Below, one piece after another: positions 8,604 through 16,908 of a stretch of 64,000 nucleotides of DNA. The stretch is taken from contig NZ_MSYM01000013.1 of assembly GCF_001938565.1 (NCBI RefSeq), forward strand, positions 931,496-995,495, in the 5' to 3' direction. Both the position numbers and the translations under genes were made by a program. Below the pieces are notes generated by a model, which ran no database searches, had not been told where the DNA came from, and saw only the letters and a list, made by a program, of their open reading frames with translations. Positions within the stretch are counted from its first letter, which is position 1. Each line of letters starts with the position of its first letter. The stretch comes from Rhodoferax antarcticus ANT.BR (GTDB lineage: Bacteria > Pseudomonadota > Gammaproteobacteria > Burkholderiales > Burkholderiaceae_C).

Positions 8604-10274
8604 ATGATCAAACGATTCTTCGACAAACTGCTGGGCAAATCTGCCCCAGCCGCAGCAAAAAACCCCTTTGGCAAGCGCCTGGAGATAGGGCCTGAGGTGC
8701 ACGGCATCAACCCGGCACTGGTGGACGAGCGTGCCAACAACGTGGTGCGCACCCTGAAAAACGCTGGTTTTGAGGCCTACATCGTCGGCGGCGCGGTGCG
8801 CGACCTGATGCTTGGCCTGGCCCCCAAAGACTTTGATGTGGCTACCAACGCCACCCCCGAGCAGGTGAAAAACCTGTTCCGGCGTGCCTTCATCATCGGG
8901 CGGCGCTTTCGCATCGTGCACGTGATCTACGGGCGCGGTCGCGAGCATGAGGTGATTGAGGTGTCCACCTTTCGCGCCTATCTGGACAACGCCGCCGCCG
9001 AGCAGGTGGCGGGCAACGAAAAAACCAGCAAAAGTGATCTTGCGGGCATGAAGCACGCGGTGGACAGCACCGGTCGTGTACTGCGCGACAACGTCTGGGG
9101 ACCGCAAGATGAAGACGCCGCCCGGCGCGACTTCACCATCAACGCCATGTATTACGACCCTGAGACACAAATCGTCGTCGATTTCCACCATGGCATGAAA
9201 GATGCCAAGGCGCGCTCAATCCGTATGATTGGTGATGCGGCCACGCGCTACCGCGAAGACCCGGTGCGCATCATTCGCGCGGTGCGTTTTGCTGCCAAGT
9301 TGCACGGCCTGGGCTTCAGTCTGGAGCCCAAAACCGCCTCGCCACTGGTGAAAAGCCAGTCACTGCTGCTGGAGGTGCCGCAAAGCCGCATGTTTGACGA
9401 AATGCTCAAGCTGTTGCAAACCGGCCACGCGTTGGCATCTATCGACAAGCTCAAGGAGCTTGGCATGGCGCGCGGTATTTACCCGCTGCTCGACGTGGTG
9501 GTGGAGCGTGCTGAGCAGCCGTTTGTGAAAGCCGCGCTGCTAGATACTGACCGCCGTGTGGGTGAAGGCAAGCCGGTGGCACCCAGCTTTTTACTGGCCT
9601 GCGTGTTGTGGGCAGATGTGCGCGACGGCTGGGTCAAGCGGCTGGCGGCGCGACAGCATTCGCACCCGGCGCTGATGGACGCGATTGACGATGCGTTCAA
9701 CGCCCGTATTGGTGACGTGTCTGGACGCGGCAAGCTCGCCAGTGACATGCGCGACATCTGGACCATGCAACCCCGCTTTGAAAAACGCACCGGCAGTGCT
9801 GCTTTTGGCCTGGTGGAACAGCCGCGTTTCAGGGCGGCCTTTGACTTCATGCGTCTGCGTGCAGAAAACGGCGAGCTTGAAGAAGTGCTGTCTGACTGGT
9901 GGGAAGCATTCAGCATGGCTGACGACAACCTGCGCAACGACATGGTAGACGCGGTCAAACTGGAGCAACAGCAGCGCCCCAAAGCAGCGCGCACGCCGCG
10001 CGTGCACAAGCTGCCCACGCGCAGTGCCGACGGCTTGCCCGCGGCGTTGTCAACCGCTGCGGCTGCGCCAATCCCGATCGATCAAAACGATGCAGATCAT
10101 GTGCAAGCCGCCGCAACCGACGGCACAGAAGCGCCCAAAAAGCGCCGCCGCAAGCGCCGCAGCCCCAGCCGTGGCGCAGGTGAAGGCGCGACAGGTGGCG
10201 CTGGTGAAGGCGAAGGTCAGGGTGAGGTTCAAGGCGCAAGTCAAGCCGCCTCCCGCCCAGAGACGCAGAACTGA
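8604..10274 (+). CDS. pcnB: Poly(A) polymerase I
   Basis: PcnB adds 3' A-tails that mark RNA for decay. The product is 556 aa, longer than the roughly 460 aa of E. coli because of a basic tail. The nucleotidyltransferase head has VGGAVRDLMLGLAPKDFDVA (G-G..R and D.D metal site) and the bacterial PAP marker ATNATPEQVKNLFRR, which separates it from CCA-adding enzyme. The middle has RRDFTINAMYYDP. After residue about 470 the tail is rich in Ala/Lys/Arg (KKRRRKRRSPSRG), probably RNA-binding. folK starts 18 bp downstream. Confidence 0.95.
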   Translation: MIKRFFDKLLGKSAPAAAKNPFGKRLEIGPEVHGINPALVDERANNVVRTLKNAGFEAYIVGGAVRDLMLGLAPKDFDVATNATPEQVKNLFRRAFIIGRRFRIVHVIYGRGREHEVIEVSTFRAYLDNAAAEQVAGNEKTSKSDLAGMKHAVDSTGRVLRDNVWGPQDEDAARRDFTINAMYYDPETQIVVDFHHGMKDAKARSIRMIGDAATRYREDPVRIIRAVRFAAKLHGLGFSLEPKTASPLVKSQSLLLEVPQSRMFDEMLKLLQTGHALASIDKLKELGMARGIYPLLDVVVERAEQPFVKAALLDTDRRVGEGKPVAPSFLLACVLWADVRDGWVKRLAARQHSHPALMDAIDDAFNARIGDVSGRGKLASDMRDIWTMQPRFEKRTGSAAFGLVEQPRFRAAFDFMRLRAENGELEEVLSDWWEAFSMADDNLRNDMVDAVKLEQQQRPKAARTPRVHKLPTRSADGLPAALSTAAAAPIPIDQNDADHVQAAATDGTEAPKKRRRKRRSPSRGAGEGATGGAGEGEGQGEVQGASQAASRPETQN

Positions 10275-10292
10275 TCGGCGCGGTTCACCTGC

Positions 10293-10808
10293 ATGACCCA
10301 GGCAACCCCTGCTGAGGTGCTGGCCTATGTGGCGCTGGGTGCCAATCTGGGCGATGCCCAGGCCACTGTTTTGCAGGCTGTCAATGCGCTGGCTCAGCTA
10401 CCAGGCACGCGGCTACTGCGCGCCTCCAGCCTGTACCGCACCGCGCCGTTTGAGGCCAGCGGGCCGGACTTCATCAACGCGGTAGCCGCCATCAGCACCC
10501 GTTTGAGTGCGCCGGAGCTGCTCTTGAATTTGCAGCAGCTCGAACATGACCAAGGCCGCCAGAGACCTTTCAAGAACGCCCCGCGCACGCTCGACCTGGA
10601 CATCTTGCTGTATGGCAACGCCGTCATCAACAGCCCTGACCTGCAGGTGCCGCATCCGCGCATGCTCCAGCGCGCCTTTGTGCTGGTGCCGCTGGCCGAG
10701 ATTGCGCCTGAGCGGGTGAGTGACGCCCAACTGGCGGCGCTGGCGTTGCAAACCGTGCAGCCACTGCCAGATGCGAAGCCGCTCTCGCCTGCGTCAAAAG
10801 CACGCTAA
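10293..10808 (+). CDS. folK: 2-amino-4-hydroxy-6-hydroxymethyldihydropteridine pyrophosphokinase
   Basis: FolK transfers pyrophosphate from ATP to hydroxymethyldihydropterin in folate synthesis. The 171-aa product has YVALGANLGD, LYRTAPFEASGPDFINAV and the catalytic R..RTLDLDILLYG block with the two Mg-binding Asp residues. It lies directly after pcnB, and the pcnB-folK pair is a classic proteobacterial operon. Confidence 0.96.
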   Translation: MTQATPAEVLAYVALGANLGDAQATVLQAVNALAQLPGTRLLRASSLYRTAPFEASGPDFINAVAAISTRLSAPELLLNLQQLEHDQGRQRPFKNAPRTLDLDILLYGNAVINSPDLQVPHPRMLQRAFVLVPLAEIAPERVSDAQLAALALQTVQPLPDAKPLSPASKAR

Positions 10809-10831
10809 ACCAGTTGGCTGGCGCGCTACCA

Positions 10832-10845
10832 TTGATGTCTGTCAA
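10832..10845 (+). promoter_or_regulatory. Possible FNR-type box upstream of chemoreceptor gene
   Basis: TTGATGTCTGTCAA matches TTGAT-N4-ATCAA at 9 of 10 defined positions, centred about 45 bp before the chemoreceptor start. No clear -10 element is visible, so this is only a candidate. Confidence 0.3.
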
Positions 10846-10883
10846 AAATTTTGGGTGTTTTGCCCGGTCGTTCGGAGAAATTC

Positions 10884-12716
10884 ATGAGTTTCCAAAATCT
10901 TCGCCTGGCCTCCAAGCTGTGGCTGTCTACCGGTTTGATCGTGCTGGGCATGGTGCTGGTGGTGGGCTTCACCGCTGTGCAGTCGGCCAGTAACCGCGCA
11001 GAGAGCACCGTAGCGCTGGACCAGCTCAATACCCGCGTCAAAGCGGCGATGCGCTGGGCGGCTTTGTCGCAAACCAACTCGGCGCGCACCCAGGCGCTGA
11101 TGCTGAGTGCCGATCCGGCTCTGGAAGCGGGCCTGAAAGAGGTCTATGCCGACACCTCGGCGCAAATCAGCACCATCCAGAAAGCCATTGAGGCTGAAGA
11201 CCTGAGCACCCAGGACCGCGACCAGCTTAAAACCATTGCGACCAACCGCAAGGCAGTGCTGGAGGCGCGTGCCACCGCCATGCAGCAGCGCACTGAGGGG
11301 CTGCCAGAGGCGTTTGCAGCCACCATTGCCACGGTGTTTCAGCCTGCCATGGCCGCGTATCAAGAGTCCCAGCGCAACTTTTTGACCCTGCAAGAGCAAC
11401 ATTTTGAGGCGACCCGTGTCATGTTTGCCGAGCGTGCGCAGCGTATGATTTTGATCTCTAGCGCTCTGATGGCCTTGCTGGTTGTGTGCATTTTGGCCGG
11501 TGCAGCTTGGCTGATCCGCTCCATTCGCCGTCCGCTTTTAGTCGCCAATGACCTCGCCGCCAAAATTGCTCAGGGTGATTTAAGCATGGCCATTGACACC
11601 GCGCGGGGTGACGAGTTTGGCGACTTGATGAAGTCGCTGGCGGGTATGAACACCTCCCTGGGCACCATGGTCAACCAGGTGCGCCACAGTACCGACAGCA
11701 TCGCCACCGCCAGCGCCGAGATCGCCCAGGGCAACAATGACTTGGCGCAGCGCACCGAGCAGACTTCTGGCAACTTGCAGTCCACTGCATCAAACATGGA
11801 CCACCTGACGCAAACCGTGCAAGTCAGTGCCGACAACGCCCGCCAGGCTACGACGCTGGCTGCCAATGCGTCCAAAGTCGCGCAGCGCGGCGGTCAGGTG
11901 GTGCAGCAGGTGGTGAGCACCATGCAAGACATCAACGTCAGCAGCCGCAAGATTGCTGACATCATTGGTGTGATTGACGGCATTGCGTTCCAGACCAACA
12001 TTCTGGCGCTTAACGCTGCCGTGGAAGCTGCCCGAGCTGGTGAGCAAGGGCGCGGCTTTGCGGTGGTGGCCAGCGAGGTGCGCAGCCTAGCGCAGCGCAG
12101 CGCCGAGGCCGCCAAAGAGATCAAGACGCTGATTACCACCTCGGTGGACAAGGTGGCTTCGGGCACGCAACTGGTGTCAGACGCCGGTGCCACTATGGAA
12201 GACATCGTGCAGTCGGTGCGCAAGGTGGCAGATGTGATTGGTGAAATTACCGCTGCATCGGGCGAGCAAAGCAGCCAGATTTCCGGCATTAACCAGGCCA
12301 TTGGCGGGCTGGACCAGATGACGCAGCAAAATGCCGCGTTGGTAGAGCAAAGCGCCGCTGCTGCTGAGAGCCTGCGGGATCAGGCTGACCAACTGGCGCG
12401 CGCCGTGGCGGTGTTCAAAACCAGCCACAGCCTGTCAGCCATACCGCAAAACCCCACCCGCGACATCACGCCGCGCCCGCAAGCCTTGGCTTACAAGCGG
12501 CCAACTGCACTGGCTAGGCCGCAGGCCAAGGCGGCTTTGCCGGGTGTATCGGCTGCGAAAAAACTGGCGGCGCCTGCCAAAATGCCCGCCAAAGTGCCAG
12601 TTAGTCGAGCTGCTGCAGCGCCACCGACATTGACCAGACCGGTGTCGGTCAAGCCCGCCATCGCGCTCAAACCCGCACCAGCCAAGCCAGCCGGGGACGA
12701 GTGGGAAACGTTTTAA
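10884..12716 (+). CDS. Methyl-accepting chemotaxis protein
   Basis: The product is a 610-aa chemoreceptor. Membrane segment 1 is near residues 10-32 ([21 protein letters not shown]), a periplasmic four-helix-like sensor follows, and segment 2 is near 195-215 ([20 protein letters not shown]). A HAMP domain comes next ([19 protein letters not shown]), then the signalling hairpin with the invariant [20 protein letters not shown] tip. A Pro/Ala/Lys-rich linker leads to the C-terminal EWETF, equivalent to the NWETF tether for CheR/CheB in Tsr/Tar. The start is ATG 10884 after GGAG. The ligand is unknown. Its stop overlaps the convergent ridA stop. Confidence 0.93.
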   Translation: MSFQNLRLASKLWLSTGLIVLGMVLVVGFTAVQSASNRAESTVALDQLNTRVKAAMRWAALSQTNSARTQALMLSADPALEAGLKEVYADTSAQISTIQKAIEAEDLSTQDRDQLKTIATNRKAVLEARATAMQQRTEGLPEAFAATIATVFQPAMAAYQESQRNFLTLQEQHFEATRVMFAERAQRMILISSALMALLVVCILAGAAWLIRSIRRPLLVANDLAAKIAQGDLSMAIDTARGDEFGDLMKSLAGMNTSLGTMVNQVRHSTDSIATASAEIAQGNNDLAQRTEQTSGNLQSTASNMDHLTQTVQVSADNARQATTLAANASKVAQRGGQVVQQVVSTMQDINVSSRKIADIIGVIDGIAFQTNILALNAAVEAARAGEQGRGFAVVASEVRSLAQRSAEAAKEIKTLITTSVDKVASGTQLVSDAGATMEDIVQSVRKVADVIGEITAASGEQSSQISGINQAIGGLDQMTQQNAALVEQSAAAAESLRDQADQLARAVAVFKTSHSLSAIPQNPTRDITPRPQALAYKRPTALARPQAKAALPGVSAAKKLAAPAKMPAKVPVSRAAAAPPTLTRPVSVKPAIALKPAPAKPAGDEWETF

Positions 12717-13177
12717 GCTGCGGCGATTTCGGCAATCATTTCAATTTCAACGCAGGCCCCCAGCGGGATCTGCGCCACGCCAAAGGCGCTGCGAGCATGC
12801 GCGCCAATGTCTGCGCCAAAGACTTGTCCGATCAACTCGCTGGCGCCGTTGGTCACCAGATGTTGCTCGGTGAAGTCACCGGTGGAGTTCACCAGTGACA
12901 TCAGCTTGACGATGCGCGTCACCCGGTTCAGGTCGCCCACGCCGGCGTGCAGCGTGCCCAGCAGCTCAATGGCGATGCTGCGGGCCGCCAGCTTGCCTTC
13001 TTCCGTGTTGATGTCTTTGCCCAACTGACCCACCCAGGCCTTGCCGTCTTTCTTGGCAATGTGACCGCTCAGGAACACCAGATTGCCGGTTTGCACATAC
13101 GGCACATAAGCCGCTGCGGGAATGGCGATGGGCGGCAAGGTGATGTTGAGTTCAGCGAGTTTGGCGTAAATGCTCAT
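12713..13177 (-). CDS. RidA family protein
   Basis: The product is 154 aa, of the YjgF/RidA superfamily. RidA proteins hydrolyse reactive enamine/imine intermediates from PLP enzymes. It has [14 protein letters not shown] near the N-terminus and a C-terminal core [19 protein letters not shown], where the R.A.G...LP...VE pattern includes the substrate-binding Arg. The sequence resembles the longer RidA subgroup (about 150 aa) rather than the 128-aa archetype, so the exact substrate is open. It converges on the chemoreceptor gene with overlapping stops. Confidence 0.85.
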   Translation of the reverse strand: MSIYAKLAELNITLPPIAIPAAAYVPYVQTGNLVFLSGHIAKKDGKAWVGQLGKDINTEEGKLAARSIAIELLGTLHAGVGDLNRVTRIVKLMSLVNSTGDFTEQHLVTNGASELIGQVFGADIGAHARSAFGVAQIPLGACVEIEMIAEIAAA

Positions 13178-13200
13178 GGCAATCCTTTATATAAGAAATT

Positions 13201-13237
13201 GGCCTCTAGCCCTTTATTTATAAGCGCTAGTAGCTAT
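13201..13237 (+). repeat. 37-bp dispersed repeat, copy 5 (ridA-hemerythrin intergenic)
   Basis: GGCCTCTAGCCCTTTATTTA then TAAGCGCTAGTAGCTAT. It is near consensus and sits 23 bp upstream of the ridA start. Confidence 0.9.
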
Positions 13238-13283
13238 GAAATAAATAGTGAACAGGCCGCTTAGGGCCGCTTGGGTCTGCACG

Positions 13284-13790
13284 TCAGGCGAGTCCCAGTT
13301 TAGCGTCTGGCGCCTCAATCGTGGAACGGCTCTCGCCGTGGCAGCCCTCAATGGTTTGCTCAGGCAGCGCTTCAGGGCGTAGCACCTGGCCGCTGCGGTG
13401 GTCGTAGCCAAGGCTGTGCAAATGCTCGGCCAGCGCGGCGTCCATGGCCTGGGCGTGCTGTGGGAACCAGACCCCCAGTTCTTCGGCCATTTGCCGCACC
13501 ACCGCCAGGTTCCCGGTAAGACCGCGCTTGCTGCCCTCGCGCATGACTTTCAGCACCGCCTGGTGCTGGGTGGTGTGGCAGTTGTTGGCAGCAAAACCGG
13601 TGTCGGTCATCCAGCGGTCTTCGCGGGCAAAGTGCTCGTCGGTGTGCGTCACCAACGTCTGCCACAGCGGCAGCAGATCGGTGTCGCTGGCTTGAACCAC
13701 CTGTGCCAGAAGCTGCACAAATTCCTGGTGGGTGTCGTCCATCACCGGCATCCCCAGCGTGAAGGTGTCCGACCATCGCAAAACTGCCAT
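13284..13790 (-). CDS. Bacteriohemerythrin
   Basis: The product is 168 aa of the hemerythrin fold, which binds O2 at a carboxylate-bridged di-iron site. Iron-ligand pattern: MDDTHQEFV, HTDEHFARED, NCHTTQHQAVL and WFPQHAQAMDAALAEHL. The ATG at 13790 (MAVLRWSDTFTLGMPVMD) is chosen; the frame is open 19 codons further upstream but those lack family similarity. An FNR-type box lies 57 bp upstream, with a TATGCT -10-like hexamer 31 bp from box centre, the spacing of a class II FNR promoter. It may supply or scavenge oxygen when O2 falls. Confidence 0.9.
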   Translation of the reverse strand: MAVLRWSDTFTLGMPVMDDTHQEFVQLLAQVVQASDTDLLPLWQTLVTHTDEHFAREDRWMTDTGFAANNCHTTQHQAVLKVMREGSKRGLTGNLAVVRQMAEELGVWFPQHAQAMDAALAEHLHSLGYDHRSGQVLRPEALPEQTIEGCHGESRSTIEAPDAKLGLA

Positions 13791-13846
13791 ACCGATCCCT
13801 TTGAAAAAGCAAATTCGCCAGCATAGGGTTCTTGCGCCGCAGTGCA

Positions 13847-13860
13847 TTGATCAAAATCAC
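13847..13860 (-). promoter_or_regulatory. FNR/Anr-type box serving bacteriohemerythrin
   Basis: TTGATCAAAATCAC matches TTGAT-N4-ATCAA at 9 of 10 defined positions. A TATGCT hexamer on the minus strand (13825-13820) is centred 31 bp away, as expected for an activator site at -41.5. Confidence 0.6.
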
Positions 13861-13888
13861 GAAGGCGTGATGTCACGGCAGCTGATTG

Positions 13889-13902
13889 TTGATTTTCATC
13901 AA
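13889..13902 (+). promoter_or_regulatory. FNR/Anr-type box serving the 2-oxoacid oxidoreductase operon
   Basis: TTGATTTTCATCAA is a perfect match to TTGAT-N4-ATCAA. It lies 91 bp upstream of the first gene of the operon and its centre is 42 bp (four helical turns) from the other box in this divergent promoter. Confidence 0.75.
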
Positions 13903-13993
13903 CATGCAAATTCCTGATGGACGCACTATTCGAATCGACACCGCAGCCAGCTAGCATAGACTGGGCACTCTCGAAAAAAATGAGGAGCAACAC

Positions 13994-14584
13994 ATGTTTC
14001 AGGTACGCATCCATGGCCGTGGCGGTCAAGGCGTGGTCACGGGCGCAGAGATGCTGTCCATTGCCGCATTTTTAGGCGGACGTCACGCCCAGGCTTTTCC
14101 CAGCTTTGGTTCTGAGCGCACTGGCGCACCGGTGGTGGCTTTTTGCCGCATGGACGATAAAGAAATCCGCCTGCGCGAGCCCATCATGCAGCCTGACGCC
14201 ATCATCATCCAAGACCCCACGCTGCTGCATCAGGTAGACGTTTTTGGCGGTTTGAAGAAAGAGGGCTATATCCTGATCAACAGCACCCGCAGCTTTGAGG
14301 ACATGGGTCTGGGTGAGTTCATCAAGGGTTTTCGGTCCGAGCGTTTGTTAACTGTGCCTGCCAGTGAGCTGGCCATGAAGCACGTAGGTCGCCCTGTGCC
14401 CAACGTGCCTCTGCTAGGCGCTTTTGCCGCGCTGTGCGGCCTGATCTCGCTGGCAGCAGTGCAGCAGGCCATTGATCAAAAATTTTCTGGTGCAGTGGCC
14501 AAAGGCAATCAAGCCGCTGCCAAAGAGGCGTATGACATAGTGATGGCCCAAGAAACAGCAGCTCAGGAGACGCAACATGCTTGA
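13994..14584 (+). CDS. 2-oxoacid:ferredoxin oxidoreductase, gamma subunit
   Basis: The product is 196 aa, the PorG/KorC domain. RIHGRGGQGVVTGAEML and QAFPSFGSERTGAPV are the family markers. It is part of a thiamine-diphosphate, Fe-S enzyme that oxidatively decarboxylates a 2-oxoacid (pyruvate is likeliest from the alpha and beta sequences) to acyl-CoA. It has a good ribosome-binding site (GAGGAG) and is first in an apparent five-gene operon preceded by a perfect FNR box. The gene overlaps the alpha-subunit gene by 8 bp. Confidence 0.9.
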   Translation: MFQVRIHGRGGQGVVTGAEMLSIAAFLGGRHAQAFPSFGSERTGAPVVAFCRMDDKEIRLREPIMQPDAIIIQDPTLLHQVDVFGGLKKEGYILINSTRSFEDMGLGEFIKGFRSERLLTVPASELAMKHVGRPVPNVPLLGAFAALCGLISLAAVQQAIDQKFSGAVAKGNQAAAKEAYDIVMAQETAAQETQHA

Positions 14585-15830
14585 ACAATGCGAAGGCTCG
14601 CATGCGGTAGCGCAGGCGGTGGCGCTCAGTCGGCCAGAGGTGATTTGTGCCTACCCCATTTCACCGCAGACGCATATCGTGGAAGGTTTGGGCGAACTGG
14701 TCAAATCCGGCGCGCTCACCCCATGCGAGTTCATCAATGTGGAGTCCGAGTTCGCTGCGTTGAGCGTGGCGATTGGTGCCTGCGCTGCTGGCGCACGCTC
14801 TTACACGGCTACCGCCAGCCAGGGGCTGTTGTTCATGGCCGAGGCGGTTTACAACGCCTCTGGCTTGGGTCTGCCAATCGTCATGACCGTGGCGAATCGG
14901 GCCATTGGCGCGCCGATCAACATCTGGAACGACCACACCGACAGCATGTCAATGCGCGACGCGGGCTGGCTGCAACTGTTTGCCGAGACCAATCAGGAGG
15001 CGCTGGACCTGCACATTCAGGCCTTCCGGATAGCCGAAGAACTGTCACTGCCGGTGATGGTGTGTATGGACGGTTTCATCCTGACTCACGCCTACGAGCG
15101 TGTCGACATGCCCGACCAAGCGCAGGTGGATCAATTTCTGCCGCCCTACGAGCCGCGCCAAGTGCTGGATCCGAATGACCCGGTAACCATTGGTGCCATG
15201 GTCGGCCCAGAGGCGTTTACCGAAGTGCGTTACCTTGCACACGCCAAACAGATGCAAGCGCTTGATCTGATTCCGCAGGTCGCTACAGAATTCAAAGCAA
15301 TTTTCGGGCGCGATTCAGGGGGGCTGATCAAGACCTACCAAACCGAAGACGCCGACACCATCGTCATTGCCTTAGGCTCGGTGCTGGGCACCATCAAGGA
15401 CACGGTCGATGATTTGCGTGCCCAGGGGCACAAGGTGGGTGTGCTGGGCATCACCTCGTACCGGCCGTTTCCAATCTCCGACATCCGTGATGCCACGGTC
15501 CGGGCCGAGCGCATTGTGGTGATCGAAAAGTGTTTTGCAGTGGGTATTGGCGGCATTGTGTCGCGCGACGTGCGTAGCGCAGTGCGCAACCGCCCGCAAC
15601 CCGTGTACACCGTGGTCGCTGGCTTGGGTGGCCGCCCAATCACCAAAGATTCTGTGAACAAATTGCTGCTCCAGGCCATGACAGACAAGCTGGAGTTGCT
15701 CACCTTTTTGGATCTGGACTGGGCGGTGGTGAACCGGGTGTTGGAACGTGAAAAAGCGCACCGCCGCTCTGGCCCCGTGGCTGAAGGGGTGCTGCGCGAC
15801 TTGGGCACCGTGGCCTCCGGCGCAGTGTGA
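14577..15830 (+). CDS. 2-oxoacid:ferredoxin oxidoreductase, alpha subunit
   Basis: The product is 417 aa, PorA-like. The N-terminal pyrimidine-binding domain has CAYPISPQTHIVEGLGEL and the catalytic-Glu region FINVESEFAALSVAIGA. Domain II begins near residue 260 (TIVIALGSVLGTIKDTVDDL). The YPI.PQTHIVE pattern resembles pyruvate synthase alpha chains rather than KorA, which supports pyruvate, though other 2-oxoacids cannot be excluded. Translation is coupled to the gamma gene (8-bp overlap). Confidence 0.9.
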   Translation: MLEQCEGSHAVAQAVALSRPEVICAYPISPQTHIVEGLGELVKSGALTPCEFINVESEFAALSVAIGACAAGARSYTATASQGLLFMAEAVYNASGLGLPIVMTVANRAIGAPINIWNDHTDSMSMRDAGWLQLFAETNQEALDLHIQAFRIAEELSLPVMVCMDGFILTHAYERVDMPDQAQVDQFLPPYEPRQVLDPNDPVTIGAMVGPEAFTEVRYLAHAKQMQALDLIPQVATEFKAIFGRDSGGLIKTYQTEDADTIVIALGSVLGTIKDTVDDLRAQGHKVGVLGITSYRPFPISDIRDATVRAERIVVIEKCFAVGIGGIVSRDVRSAVRNRPQPVYTVVAGLGGRPITKDSVNKLLLQAMTDKLELLTFLDLDWAVVNRVLEREKAHRRSGPVAEGVLRDLGTVASGAV

Positions 15831-15898
15831 AACCTTGCGGGACAGAGCGGGACTACACGCAGTGAGTTTGCTCTGCCCTAAACTGATTAGGAGACAAG

Positions 15899-16894
15899 AT
15901 GGAACAGTCAGCAGTCAAGTTTTACCAGACCGGCACCTTCACGGTGGGCAACCGGCTTCTGTCGGCTGAACAACGAAGCGTGCAAGCGGGCACGCTGCGC
16001 AGCAATTCGCTCAACTCCGGCCACCGCGCCTGTCAGGGCTGCGGCGAGGCGCTGGGCGCCCGCTACGCCATCGACGCCGCCATGGCCGCCACCAACGGCC
16101 AGCTAATTGCTGCCAACGCCACCGGCTGCCTGGAGGTTTTTTCCACGCCTTACCCAGAAACCTCTTGGCAAATCCCGTGGATTCACTCGCTGTTTGGCAA
16201 CGCTGCAGCGGTGGCTACCGGCATTGCTGCCGCGATGAAAGCCAAGGGCCGCAGCGATGTGCGCGTAGTGGCCCAAGGCGGCGATGGCGGCACCACCGAC
16301 ATCGGCTTTGGCTGCTTGTCTGGCATGTTTGAGCGCAATGACGATGTGCTCTATATCTGTTACGACAACGAGGCCTACATGAACACCGGGGTGCAGCGCT
16401 CCAGCGCCACGCCGCCTGCAGCGCGTACCGCCACCACCATGTCGGTCGGCGCGCATCCGGGCAACGAATTTGGCCAAGGCAAAAATGTGCCGCGGATCGC
16501 CATGGCGCATGAGATTCCTTATGTGGCTACCGCCACCGTGGCTGATCTGCGTGACCTGGAATTCAAGGTCACCAAGGCCATGTCGATGCACGGCGCACGC
16601 TACATTCACATTTTTGTGCCTTGTCCGCTGGGCTGGGGTTCTGCCTCGCATGACACCATCAAACTGGCGCGCCTGGCGGTCGAAAGCGGTGTCTTTCCGG
16701 TCTTTGAGGCCGAGCGCGGTGAGGTCACCGGGGTGCTGAAAATCCGCCGTCAGGTGCCGGTGGAAGAGTATTTGCGGCCCCAGAAACGCTTTGCGCACCT
16801 GTTTGGCAAGCATCCCGACGTGGCCACGCTGGCGCGCCTGCAGGCGCTGGCCGACCGCAATATCCGCCGCTACGGCTTGCTGGAAACGAACTAG
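15899..16894 (+). CDS. 2-oxoacid:ferredoxin oxidoreductase, beta subunit
   Basis: The product is 331 aa, PorB-like. It carries the thiamine-diphosphate/Mg motif AQGGDGGTTDIGFGCLSGMF and the pyruvate-synthase block DNEAYMNTGVQRSSATPP. ACQGCGEALGARYAID and ATGCLEVFSTPYPETSW hold Cys residues that bind a [4Fe-4S] cluster. It starts at ATG 15899 after GGAGAC. Its short distance (14 bp) to the next gene supports one transcript. Confidence 0.92.
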   Translation: MEQSAVKFYQTGTFTVGNRLLSAEQRSVQAGTLRSNSLNSGHRACQGCGEALGARYAIDAAMAATNGQLIAANATGCLEVFSTPYPETSWQIPWIHSLFGNAAAVATGIAAAMKAKGRSDVRVVAQGGDGGTTDIGFGCLSGMFERNDDVLYICYDNEAYMNTGVQRSSATPPAARTATTMSVGAHPGNEFGQGKNVPRIAMAHEIPYVATATVADLRDLEFKVTKAMSMHGARYIHIFVPCPLGWGSASHDTIKLARLAVESGVFPVFEAERGEVTGVLKIRRQVPVEEYLRPQKRFAHLFGKHPDVATLARLQALADRNIRRYGLLETN

Positions 16895-16908
16895 TCGGGG
16901 AAAAAACC

